A DNA stretch of 12,582 bases, taken from NCBI GenBank assembly GCA_944385595.1, contig CALWXY010000201.1:1-12582 (forward strand), read 5' to 3'. This document shows positions 5,746 to 12,582 of this stretch, piece after piece (position 1 is the stretch's first letter; every line of letters begins with the position of its first letter). A model generated the notes under the pieces. The model ran no database searches, had not been told where the DNA came from, and worked only from the letters and a program-made list of their open reading frames with translations. The DNA is from an uncultured Oscillospiraceae bacterium. GTDB taxonomy: Bacteria > Bacillota > Clostridia > Oscillospirales > Oscillospiraceae. Position numbers and translations under genes: made by a program.

Positions 5746-6990
5746 ATGAGCGATAATATTGGCACAATACTGGCGATGGCCGCCCTCGTAATGATGTCGG
5801 CCTACTTCTCCGCGACGGAGATGGCGTTCTCATCCCTGAACCGCACCAGAATCAAGAGCATGGCCGAGTACGGAAGCAAGCCGGCTCAGCGCGTGCTCGA
5901 CATCTACGACGACTACGACAGACTGCTCTCGACCCTGCTGGTCGGCAACAACATAGTGAACATAGGCGTGGCCTCGCTCGGCACGGTGTTCTTCGTCAGG
6001 CACTTCGGCGAGGAGTACGGAGCGAGCATATCCACCGCCGTCATCACCATAGTGGTGCTGATTTTCGGCGAGATATCGCCGAAGAGCATAGCCAAGGAGA
6101 ACCCCGAGAGCTTCGCGATGTTCGTCGCGCCGTCGGTGCGCTTTTTCATGATTCTGCTTAGACCGGTGAACTTCATATTTGCCGTCTGGAAGCGGCTGCT
6201 GTCCATGGTGTTCAAGGTGAGAGGGGAGAGGACCCTCACCCACGCCGAGCTGCTCACGCTGGTCGACGAGGTCGAGCAGGAGGGCGGCATAGACAAGAGC
6301 GAGGGCGAGCTGCTGCGCAGCGCCATCGAGTTCTCGGAGCTCACCGCGGCGGACATCATCACCCCGCGCGTCGATATAGACGCCGTGGATATCGACTCCA
6401 CCGCCGACGAGATAGCGGACACCTTCTCCGCCACCGGCTTCTCACGCCTGCCGGTGTACGAGGGCAGCATAGACCATGTGGTCGGCGTCATCAACCAGAA
6501 GGACTTCTACTCCGCGCCCCGCCTGCACGAGGATAAACCCGCCGCGGACATCATGGGCAAGCCGCTCTTCATCACGCCGTCGACCCGCATAAGCGAGCTG
6601 CTGCGGCTGCTGCAGCGCAGCAAGTCGCACATGGCCTTCGTGGCCGACGAATACGGCGGCACCATGGGCATAGTCACAATGGAGGACATACTCGAGGAGC
6701 TGGTCGGCGAGATCTGGGACGAGCACGACGAGATTATCGAGGAGTTCCAGAAGGTCGACGACGGGCATTACCGCGTGATGTGCTCGGCGGAGCTGCACAA
6801 GCTGTTCGACTACTTCAACATCCGCGGCGAGTCCGAGGCGACGACGGTCAGCGGCTGGGTAATGGAAAATCTGGGCCGCTTCCCGTCTGTGGGCGATACC
6901 TTCGAGTGCGACGGCCTGCACGTCACCGTCACAAAAACCGACCGCCAGAGAATACTTGAAATAGAGATAAAAGTGCTCGATAATGAGTGA
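5746..6990 (+). CDS. CNNM/CBS-pair/CorC-type membrane protein (HlyC/CorC family)
   Basis: 414 residues. The family is linked to Mg2+/Co2+ transport (CorB/CorC, CNNM); older databases call it hemolysin-related. The CNNM transmembrane domain spans about 1-155. TM1 carries FSATEMAFSSLNRTR (21-35), then LLVGNNIVNIG (64-74), hydrophobic segments near 92-108 and 123-155, and the conserved GEISPKS (108-114). A paired CBS module follows: CBS1 from TPRVDIDAVD (about 206-262), CBS2 from IMGKPLFITP (about 269-322), with VADEYGGTMGIVTMEDILEE at 299-318. The CorC_HlyC domain occupies about 330-412. Order and length are standard. The first in-frame start is the ATG at 5746, because an in-frame TAA lies at 5740. 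The only Shine-Dalgarno, GGAGG (5726-5730), is an unusually long 15 bases away. Ion specificity cannot be decided from sequence. Confidence 0.93.
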   Translation: MSDNIGTILAMAALVMMSAYFSATEMAFSSLNRTRIKSMAEYGSKPAQRVLDIYDDYDRLLSTLLVGNNIVNIGVASLGTVFFVRHFGEEYGASISTAVITIVVLIFGEISPKSIAKENPESFAMFVAPSVRFFMILLRPVNFIFAVWKRLLSMVFKVRGERTLTHAELLTLVDEVEQEGGIDKSEGELLRSAIEFSELTAADIITPRVDIDAVDIDSTADEIADTFSATGFSRLPVYEGSIDHVVGVINQKDFYSAPRLHEDKPAADIMGKPLFITPSTRISELLRLLQRSKSHMAFVADEYGGTMGIVTMEDILEELVGEIWDEHDEIIEEFQKVDDGHYRVMCSAELHKLFDYFNIRGESEATTVSGWVMENLGRFPSVGDTFECDGLHVTVTKTDRQRILEIEIKVLDNE

Positions 6991-7019
6991 AAAAACCGCC
7001 CCCACGGTGGCGGTTTTTT
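6990..7019 (+). terminator. Intrinsic terminator of the CorC-type gene
   Basis: An 11-bp stem, AAAAAACCGCC (6990-7000) with GGCGGTTTTTT (7009-7019), with an 8-base loop. It starts at the last base of the stop codon. The T-run forms the 3' arm. Confidence 0.88.
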
Positions 7020-7100
7020 GCTTCCAAAAAAAGTTAAACAAAAAATAAACTAAATTTCCATTTTAACGGAACTTTTATGCCTGCCGCTGCGTCTTATCAG

Positions 7101-7120
7101 TCAGCCGAAGCTGCGGCTGA
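7101..7120 (+). repeat. Inverted repeat in the leader of the exporter operon
   Basis: TCAGCCG (7101-7107) and CGGCTGA (7114-7120) with a 6-base loop, 31 bases before the ATG of the membrane fusion protein. The surrounding gap (7020-7151) is AT-rich in its first 60 bases, unlike its neighbours, which suggests a promoter zone. I found no -35/-10 pair with good spacing. The repeat could be an operator or an mRNA hairpin; there is no T-run, so it is not a terminator. Confidence 0.4.
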
Positions 7121-7151
7121 ATACTATCCAAACTAGCAGGAGGAACCCCCT

Positions 7152-8822
7152 ATGGCTGAAGTCACGGAGCGCCCCACCCTCGAGCCGGGGCAGAGCAGCA
7201 AGAAAAAGAAGCGCGATACAAAGAAAATCAAGCGCATCATATCCATAGCCGTGGCGCTGGCGATAGTCGGCGGCATAGCCTATGGAATGTACTCGCTTTT
7301 CCATGAGCCTCAGGGAGAGATGGAGGCCATGACCGGCGAGGTCGGAATAGGCTCCATCGAGAGCAAGGTCACAGGCAACGGCGTCGCCATGCCGTCGAAG
7401 AGCGAGACAATCACGCTCTCCGGCAAGGGCACGGTCAGCGAGGTCTATGTCAGCGACGGCGACCACGTCGAGGTCGGCGACCCGCTCTATTCCATAGACA
7501 GCAAGGAAGCCAGAGACGCCGTCGAGAGCGCGAAAAAGACCCTTGAAAACTACCAGAAACAGCTCGACGCCGTATATGAGTCATATGCCGACCTCACGGT
7601 CACGGCGCCGTTTGCGGGCAAGCTGCTTGAGGTCGCGGATGTCAAGGTCGGCGACGATTTCGGCGGCGGTCAGATCGCCACCATAGTCGACGACAAGACC
7701 CTCAAGCTCGAGCTGTATTTCAGCTACGCCTACGAGAACGAGATCAGCGCCGGAATGACGGCGGACGTCTCCATCCCCGCGACCATGGACGTCCTCAAGG
7801 GCACCGTCGAGAAGGTGAACTTCGTGAACCGCATCTCGCCGGAGGGCTCGCGCCTGTTCTCAGTCGTCATAAAAATCGACAACCCCGGCACCTTCAGCGC
7901 CGACATGGGCGCGACGGCCACCATGCAGACCTCGTCGGGCGAGACCATCTATCCCTACGAGGCGGGCAAGCTCGCCTATAACCGCACGGCCTCCGTCGTC
8001 GCAAAGACCGGCGGCAAGGTGTCGTCCGTGAACCTGATGAACTACCTCGACGTCAGCGCCGGCCAGCTCCTTCTCCAGATGACCGCCGACAAGGACGACG
8101 ACCAGGTCGCCTCCCTTGAGAACTCCATCACCCAGGCCACCGAGGCTCTGGAGAAGGCCGAGAAGGATCTCGCGAACTTCAACGCCGTCGCCGGTATGAG
8201 CGGCACCGTCCAGTCCTGCTCGCTCACCGTCGGCGAGGAGGTCGAGTCCGGCAGGGTGGCCATCACCATCGCCGACACCTCGACCATGACCGTCGAGGCG
8301 AGGATTGACTCCGCCAGCGTCGCCAATGTGAAGCCCGGCATGATGTGCGACATCACCCAGTGGGGACGCGAGGGCGAGATGCACTACACCGGCACTGTCG
8401 AGTCCGTGAGCCTCGAGGGCAAATACGAGAACGGCTACTCGTACTTCCCGGCGGTCATCAAGGTCGACAACCCCGAGGGCACCATGATGAGCGGCATGAC
8501 CATCGACTACAGCATGATAGCCGCCCAGTCGAGCGACTGCATGATAGTCCCCGTCCAGGCCGTGCGCTATACCGTGGACAACAACGCCTACCTGTTCGTG
8601 AAGTCCGACATGGCGGGCGAGAACACCATAGACCCGGAGACCACGGGCGTCCAGATACCCGAGGGCTTCACGCCGGTGTCGGTCAAGGTCGGCCTCACGG
8701 ATACATATAACGCCGAGATAGTCGAGGGCGTCAACGTGGGCGACATCATCTTCACCCAGTACATCTCCAGCAGCGGCGACTCCTGGAGCGATGGCGGCGG
8801 CGTCGCGATTGCCGTGGGGTGA
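7152..8822 (+). CDS. HlyD/MacA-like membrane fusion protein with duplicated adaptor unit
   Basis: 556 residues, against about 370-400 for ordinary MacA or YknX-like adaptors. A Lys-rich cytoplasmic tail (17-28) precedes one membrane segment (29-49). The rest should lie outside the membrane and dock on the ABC permease encoded downstream. Unit 1 (about 66-258): barrel-sandwich half GTVSEVYVSDGDHVEVGD (93-110), a short helical hairpin (119-145), second half TAPFAGKLLEVADVKVGD (151-168), then a beta-barrel ending KIDNPGTFSADMGA. Unit 2 (about 273-455) repeats the plan: GGKVSSVNLMNYLDVSAGQ (287-305), helical hairpin (315-345), GMSGTVQSCSLTVGEEVESG (348-367), and a barrel ending KVDNPEGTMMSGM. A membrane-proximal domain (about 463-535) and a Ser/Gly-rich tail follow. 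GGAGGAA lies upstream of the ATG. It is first in the exporter operon. Confidence 0.88.
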   Translation: MAEVTERPTLEPGQSSKKKKRDTKKIKRIISIAVALAIVGGIAYGMYSLFHEPQGEMEAMTGEVGIGSIESKVTGNGVAMPSKSETITLSGKGTVSEVYVSDGDHVEVGDPLYSIDSKEARDAVESAKKTLENYQKQLDAVYESYADLTVTAPFAGKLLEVADVKVGDDFGGGQIATIVDDKTLKLELYFSYAYENEISAGMTADVSIPATMDVLKGTVEKVNFVNRISPEGSRLFSVVIKIDNPGTFSADMGATATMQTSSGETIYPYEAGKLAYNRTASVVAKTGGKVSSVNLMNYLDVSAGQLLLQMTADKDDDQVASLENSITQATEALEKAEKDLANFNAVAGMSGTVQSCSLTVGEEVESGRVAITIADTSTMTVEARIDSASVANVKPGMMCDITQWGREGEMHYTGTVESVSLEGKYENGYSYFPAVIKVDNPEGTMMSGMTIDYSMIAAQSSDCMIVPVQAVRYTVDNNAYLFVKSDMAGENTIDPETTGVQIPEGFTPVSVKVGLTDTYNAEIVEGVNVGDIIFTQYISSSGDSWSDGGGVAIAVG

Positions 8823-8827
8823 TCTCC

Positions 8828-9526
8828 ATGAAACTCATAGACGTAAAACATGTCTGGAAGATATATAACGAGGGCTACGAGAACGAGGTGAGAGCGCTCG
8901 CCGACGTGAGCCTCGAGATAGACCGCAAGGAATTCGTCGCCATAATCGGCCAGTCCGGCTCCGGCAAGTCGACGCTCATGAACATACTCGGCTGCCTCGA
9001 CGTGCCGACCTACGGCGACTACCACCTCGACGGGCACCTGGTCAGCGAGATGAGCGACGCCCAGCTCTCGAAAATCCGCAACAGGGAAGTGGGCTTTATC
9101 TTCCAGGGCTTCAACCTGATTCCGGCGCTGACGGCGCTGGAGAACGTGGAGCTGCCGCTGACGTATCAGGGCGTGTTCGGCTCGCGCCGGCGCGAGATGG
9201 CGCTGGAGGCGCTGGAGAAGGTCGGCCTGGCCGAGCGCTGCAACCACAAGCCGTCGGAGATGTCCGGCGGCCAGCAGCAGCGCGTGGCCATAGCCAGAGC
9301 CATCTCGACGCGAGCGCCGATAATCATGGCCGACGAGCCCACCGGCGCGCTCGACTCCAAGACCGGCAAGCATGTGCTGGAGATCCTGCACGGCCTGCAC
9401 GACGAGGGGACGACCATCATCCTCATAACCCACGACAACAAGATAGCGGCGACGGCCGAGCGCATAGTGCGTATTTCGGACGGGCAGATAATCCAGGACT
9501 GCCCGCGGGAGGAGGCGGAGCTGTGA
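8828..9526 (+). CDS. MacB/LolD-type ABC transporter ATP-binding protein
   Basis: 232 residues counted from the ATG at 8828. It powers the permease encoded by the next gene. Walker A is GQSGSGKST (41-49), the Q-loop glutamine is Q93 (FQGFN), the ABC signature is MSGGQQQRVAIARA (145-158), Walker B is IIMADE with catalytic E170, the D-loop is ALDS, and the switch histidine is H202. NLIPALTALENVELPL is typical of the LolD/MacB/FtsE branch of mechanotransmission ABC ATPases. A GTG at 8819 is in frame but lacks a ribosome binding site and overlaps the preceding stop. The ATG at 8828 has GGGGTGAT just upstream, so it is preferred, though the gap is short. All catalytic residues are present, so it should be active. 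Confidence 0.95.
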   Translation: MKLIDVKHVWKIYNEGYENEVRALADVSLEIDRKEFVAIIGQSGSGKSTLMNILGCLDVPTYGDYHLDGHLVSEMSDAQLSKIRNREVGFIFQGFNLIPALTALENVELPLTYQGVFGSRRREMALEALEKVGLAERCNHKPSEMSGGQQQRVAIARAISTRAPIIMADEPTGALDSKTGKHVLEILHGLHDEGTTIILITHDNKIAATAERIVRISDGQIIQDCPREEAEL

Positions 9527-10716
9527 ATATAACCCAGTCGTTCAAAATGGCCATCAAGTCGATAACGGACAACAAGGCCAGAAGCATCCTAACCATGCTG
9601 GGCATAATCATAGGCGTCGCGGCGGTCATCATAATGGTGTCCGTCGTGCAGGGCGCGAACCAGTGGTCGAAGGAGTACTACGAAAAGCAGGGTACGAACA
9701 AGGTCACCGTGAACGCCTATCCATATAACGGCAAGGACATCACCGAGGATCTCTATAACTACTGCCTCGGCCTGAGCGAGTACGTCGCCGGCGTCACGCC
9801 CAACGGTTCGGTGTATACGGACATCAAGTACAAGACCAAGAGTACAGACAATATGGAATACGGCGGGCCGAGCACATATCTCGGCAGCGACCAGTACTCG
9901 CTTTGCAACAACTTCACCCTGGCAAAGGGCAGGGACATATCCCAGCTGGATGTCAAGAAAGAGAATCAGGTGATAGTGCTGGGCGCGAGAGTCGCCGAAT
10001 ACCTGTTCGGAGTGAGCGAGCCGGTGGGGCAGAAGGTGACTGTCGGCGGAGTGTCGTTCACGGTCGTCGGAGTGTATAAGGCGAAGGACCCGGACTCCGA
10101 CTGGTCCATGGACAACATGGCCGTGGTGCCGTATACCTGCGGCCGGCTGCTTGGCCAGAACTCAGCTTCCACCAACTTCACGGTCAAGGCCACTGGCCGC
10201 GAGGAGGCCAACAAGGCCGTCACCATGATAACAGGCTTCCTGTCCGGCCTGATACCAACCGGCACCGGCGACTACTGGGTCCAGTCGGAGAACCAGTGGC
10301 AGGAGATGGACGAACAGTATACCCAGCAGATGAGCCTTGTCGTCGGCGGCATAGCGGGCATATCCCTGCTGGTCGGCGGTATAGGCATCATGAACATCAT
10401 GCTGGTCACCGTCACCGAGCGGACGCACGAGATAGGCATAAGAAAGGCCATAGGCGGCTCGCGCCGCTCCATCATCATGCAGTTCCTTATCGAGGCCGCG
10501 GTGGTCTGCTGCTGCGGCGGCTTTATAGGCGTGGTGATAGGCTACCTGGGTACGGTGGTGGCCGGCAAACTAACATTGGATATGCTGATTTTCCCAAGCG
10601 TGGGCATGACAGTAGGCGCCGTCGGCTTCTCGGTGCTGCTCGGCATCATATTTGGCATGTATCCGGCTATAAAGGCCTCCGGCCTCCAGCCGGTCGAGGC
10701 ACTGCGCGCAGATTAG
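9523..10716 (+). CDS. MacB/FtsX-type ABC transporter permease
   Basis: 397 residues, complete. The start is GTG at 9523, overlapping the ATPase TGA by four bases (GTGA), with GGGAGGAGG upstream. The order is that of the family. A short amphipathic start is followed by TM1 (about 22-43) with LTMLGIIIGVAAVIIMVSVV. The large extracytoplasmic MacB core domain comes next (about 45-268), including VIVLGARVAEYLFG and VGQKVTVGGVSFTVVGVY. Three membrane segments in the FtsX domain follow (about 270-296, 320-348, 362-385), with the coupling motif TERTHEIGIRKAIGG (298-312). It ends VEALRAD, as usual. With the ATPase it forms a dimeric exporter that moves substrate by conformational coupling, normally together with the fusion protein. 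The substrate (peptide, antibiotic or envelope molecule) cannot be read from sequence. Confidence 0.95.
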   Translation: MNITQSFKMAIKSITDNKARSILTMLGIIIGVAAVIIMVSVVQGANQWSKEYYEKQGTNKVTVNAYPYNGKDITEDLYNYCLGLSEYVAGVTPNGSVYTDIKYKTKSTDNMEYGGPSTYLGSDQYSLCNNFTLAKGRDISQLDVKKENQVIVLGARVAEYLFGVSEPVGQKVTVGGVSFTVVGVYKAKDPDSDWSMDNMAVVPYTCGRLLGQNSASTNFTVKATGREEANKAVTMITGFLSGLIPTGTGDYWVQSENQWQEMDEQYTQQMSLVVGGIAGISLLVGGIGIMNIMLVTVTERTHEIGIRKAIGGSRRSIIMQFLIEAAVVCCCGGFIGVVIGYLGTVVAGKLTLDMLIFPSVGMTVGAVGFSVLLGIIFGMYPAIKASGLQPVEALRAD

Positions 10717-10728
10717 GAGAGTGGTAAG

Positions 10729-12582
10729 ATGAAAAAAATAATCGTATTTGTGCTCGCGCTCTGCATGTGCATAGGCGCTTGCCTCCCGGCGGGAGCCGTG
10801 TACTCCCAGTTCCCCGACGTGACCGACGCCGCGCTCTCGCGCAATGTCGACGCGCTGCGTATGCTCGGCGCCGTCGAGGGCGACGGCACGGGCAACTTCC
10901 GCCCGAACGATAAGCTCACCAGAGCGCAGTTCTGCAAAATGGCGGTGTTCGTCCTCGGCAAAGGCGACGAGGAGTATATCTACCGCAGCCGCACCATATT
11001 CCCGGACGTCCGCTCGACGCACTGGGCGCGCGGCTATGTGAACCTCGCCGTCTCGCTTGAGAACAAGATAATCATAGGCAACGGCGACGGCACCTTCCGC
11101 CCCGACGACGAGATAAACTACGCCCAGGCCGTCACCATGCTGATGCGTATGCTCGGCTATACCGACGCGGACGCCGGTATGCTCTGGCCGCAGGGCTACC
11201 TTGAGCTGGCCGCGGGCTGCGGCCTCACCGACGGCATACACCTCTCTGCGGGCGACGCCGTGACCAGAGCCGACGCTGCCAGACTGTTCTGCAGCCTTCT
11301 GTCCTGCGACATGAAGGACGGCAGCAAATTCGTCTCGACCCTCGGCACGCCGCACGAGAACGCCGTTGTGCTCTCGGCCAACGGCAAGACCGACGACGGC
11401 CGCACCGGCGCCATCGAGACCTCCGCCGGCTCCTATCTGCCTAAGAGCGGCGACGTGCCAGGCTCGTTCGTGGGCCTGCGCGGCACCCTCGTCACCGACG
11501 AGGACGGCTACGCCGTCACCTTCATCCCCGACCCGATAAGCAGCGTGACCATAGTCGCGTCGAGCGCCGAGGCCGGCTGGGTCAAGGACAACAGCGGCAA
11601 GACCTATGAGATTCCGGCCTCCACCCCGGCGTACACCGCCGAGAAGACCGGCGTCTACGGCGACCTGTGGGTCAACATCTACAGCGGCTGCCGTGTGAAC
11701 ATCTACTACACCGAGGCGGGCAAGATAGACGGCGTTTATATCAACTCCGGCAGCGGCTCGTCCACCGACGTGTCGATGGTGGCTTTCGACAGCTTCAGCG
11801 GCAACCCCTTCACCGCGCTCACCGGCGGCGACAGGGACTATGAGATCTACAAAAACGGCGTGAAGGCCAGCGCCTCCGACATCAAGCGCTACGACTGCGC
11901 CACCTACGACAGCGGCGCCCGCATACTCTATGTCTCCGACAACCGGATAACCGGCATTTATGAGGACGCCTACCCCAACACCAGCTACCCGAGCACCGTG
12001 ACCCTGCTGGGCCACAAGTTCGACGTGCTGCCCGGCGCCGTCGACTCGCTGAAGAAATTCGGCATAGGCGACAATATCACCCTCATACTCACCACCGACC
12101 TCAAGGTGGCGGGCGCGGTGTCGTCCAGCTCGGTGCGCTCGAACGCCATAGGCGTCGTGACCGAGTGCAGCACAAGCTCCGCGAAGGTCGACCTCTTCCT
12201 CGGCATCACCGTGGAGGGCGCCGTGAGCTACAGCGCCGACAAGGCCAAAGAGATGACCGGCCAGCTGGTCACCGTGGCCTCCAACGGCAAGGGCAAGCTC
12301 GGACTCAGCCGCCTCAGCGGCAGCAGCGCGAGCGGCGACCTCGACCTCGAGAAGGACAAGGTCGGCGGCGTGACGCTCAGCGGCTCGCTGAAGCTGTTCG
12401 AGAAGGTCGGCAACAGCCCCATGCGCCAGATTAGCCGCGACGACATCATCAGCGGCCATGTCTCGGCGTCCCGCATAGAGTACGTCCACAAGGACTACGC
12501 CGGCAGGGCGGATATAATCGTCCTCAATGATGCCACCGGCGATATGTACACCTACGGCATCTTCTCCGTCGACACCAAGACC
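10729..12582 (+). CDS. Secreted S-layer homology (SLH) domain protein, C-terminus off window
   Basis: 618 codons are visible and no stop is reached. A signal peptide spans about 1-23 (MKKIIVFVLALCMCIGAC, then PAGA before VYSQ). SLH1 (about 26-77) has FPDV and GDGTGNFRPNDKLTRAQF. SLH2 (about 89-144) has FPDV, HWARGYVNLAVS and GDGTFRPDDEINYAQA. SLH3 (about 152-193) is shorter and lacks the FPDV start but keeps YLELAAGCGLTDG and VTRADAARLF. Three SLH units normally bind pyruvylated secondary cell-wall polymer, so the protein is probably surface-anchored. Residues 200-618 are beta-rich, rich in Gly, Ser, Asp and Thr, with weak internal repeats. I recognise no enzyme there. The ATG at 10729 has AGGAGA with an 8-base gap and lies 12 bases after the permease stop. 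It is thus part of the exporter operon. Confidence 0.9.
   Translation, partial: MKKIIVFVLALCMCIGACLPAGAVYSQFPDVTDAALSRNVDALRMLGAVEGDGTGNFRPNDKLTRAQFCKMAVFVLGKGDEEYIYRSRTIFPDVRSTHWARGYVNLAVSLENKIIIGNGDGTFRPDDEINYAQAVTMLMRMLGYTDADAGMLWPQGYLELAAGCGLTDGIHLSAGDAVTRADAARLFCSLLSCDMKDGSKFVSTLGTPHENAVVLSANGKTDDGRTGAIETSAGSYLPKSGDVPGSFVGLRGTLVTDEDGYAVTFIPDPISSVTIVASSAEAGWVKDNSGKTYEIPASTPAYTAEKTGVYGDLWVNIYSGCRVNIYYTEAGKIDGVYINSGSGSSTDVSMVAFDSFSGNPFTALTGGDRDYEIYKNGVKASASDIKRYDCATYDSGARILYVSDNRITGIYEDAYPNTSYPSTVTLLGHKFDVLPGAVDSLKKFGIGDNITLILTTDLKVAGAVSSSSVRSNAIGVVTECSTSSAKVDLFLGITVEGAVSYSADKAKEMTGQLVTVASNGKGKLGLSRLSGSSASGDLDLEKDKVGGVTLSGSLKLFEKVGNSPMRQISRDDIISGHVSASRIEYVHKDYAGRADIIVLNDATGDMYTYGIFSVDTKT

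Noticed and set aside
8819..8827. GTG at 8819 as the ATPase start
   Set aside because: There is no ribosome site for it, and the ATG at 8828 has a GGGGTGAT element just upstream and gives the usual N-terminus.
10729..10800. Lipoprotein signal (IGAC at residues 15-18) in the SLH protein
   Set aside because: The AGA site at 21-23 followed by VYSQ fits ordinary signal peptidase cleavage, and SLH domains already provide anchoring. The lipobox is weak but not fully excluded.
10570..12489. A 639-codon open frame on the minus strand opposite the SLH gene
   Set aside because: It is a GC-rich antisense shadow, low-complexity in Ala, Gly, Val and Arg. The plus frame has a signal peptide, three SLH motifs and a ribosome site.
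1..12582. Mobile elements, CRISPR arrays, tRNA or rRNA genes, toxin-antitoxin or phage defence genes
   Set aside because: No transposase, spaced repeats, cloverleaf, rRNA signature or defence motif was seen on either strand.

Overview
The window looks like chromosomal DNA from a GC-rich member of the Clostridia, most likely a gut-type Oscillospiraceae or relative. This is an inference from four things: a T-box RNA controlling cysE-cysS, strong GGAGG ribosome binding sites, sigma-A type promoters, and an S-layer homology (SLH) protein beside a MacAB-like exporter. I see no insertion sequence, phage gene, CRISPR array, tRNA or rRNA. Most of the sequence is ordinary, densely packed core genome; the novelty is mainly in the regulatory gaps and in the last operon.

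Layout. (1) 1-1883, minus strand: truA followed, with an 8-base overlap, by the N-terminal 383 codons of a GH13 alpha-glucan hydrolase that runs off the left edge. (2) 1884-2013: a short divergent promoter region whose two promoters are mirror images around a 9-bp inverted repeat. (3) 2014-3170, plus strand: a compact metal-dependent amidohydrolase, coupled by TGATG to a small charged protein of unknown function. A bidirectional terminator closes this unit and the convergent cysS. (4) 3196-5580, minus strand: a cysteine operon, cysE-cysS, with a well-formed T-box leader. Its likely specifier is TGC and its TGGA antiterminator bases fit a tRNA-Cys with discriminator U73. Uncharged tRNA-Cys should therefore switch on both cysteine precursor synthesis and tRNA-Cys charging. 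(5) 5566-6990, plus strand: a promoter interleaved with the cysE promoter, an 18-codon arginine-rich leader ORF with a near-perfect Shine-Dalgarno, then a CNNM/CBS/CorC-type membrane protein and its terminator. (6) 7152-12582, plus strand: a tight operon of a membrane fusion protein, an ABC ATPase, a MacB/FtsX-type permease and a secreted SLH protein that is cut by the right edge.

How the genes work together. Genes of region 6 are separated by 5 bases, a 4-base overlap and 12 bases, so they are very likely one transcript. The ATPase and permease form a MacB-like mechanotransmission ABC exporter, and the fusion protein is its extracytoplasmic partner. The fusion protein is unusual: its adaptor unit appears to be present twice in tandem. 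The SLH protein in the same operon may be a wall-anchored partner or cargo.

The points most worth a second look are the arginine-rich leader ORF, the interleaved cysE/leader promoters, the duplicated fusion protein with its SLH neighbour, and the mirrored truA/amidohydrolase promoters. All functional calls rest on motifs read by eye; no database search was possible.
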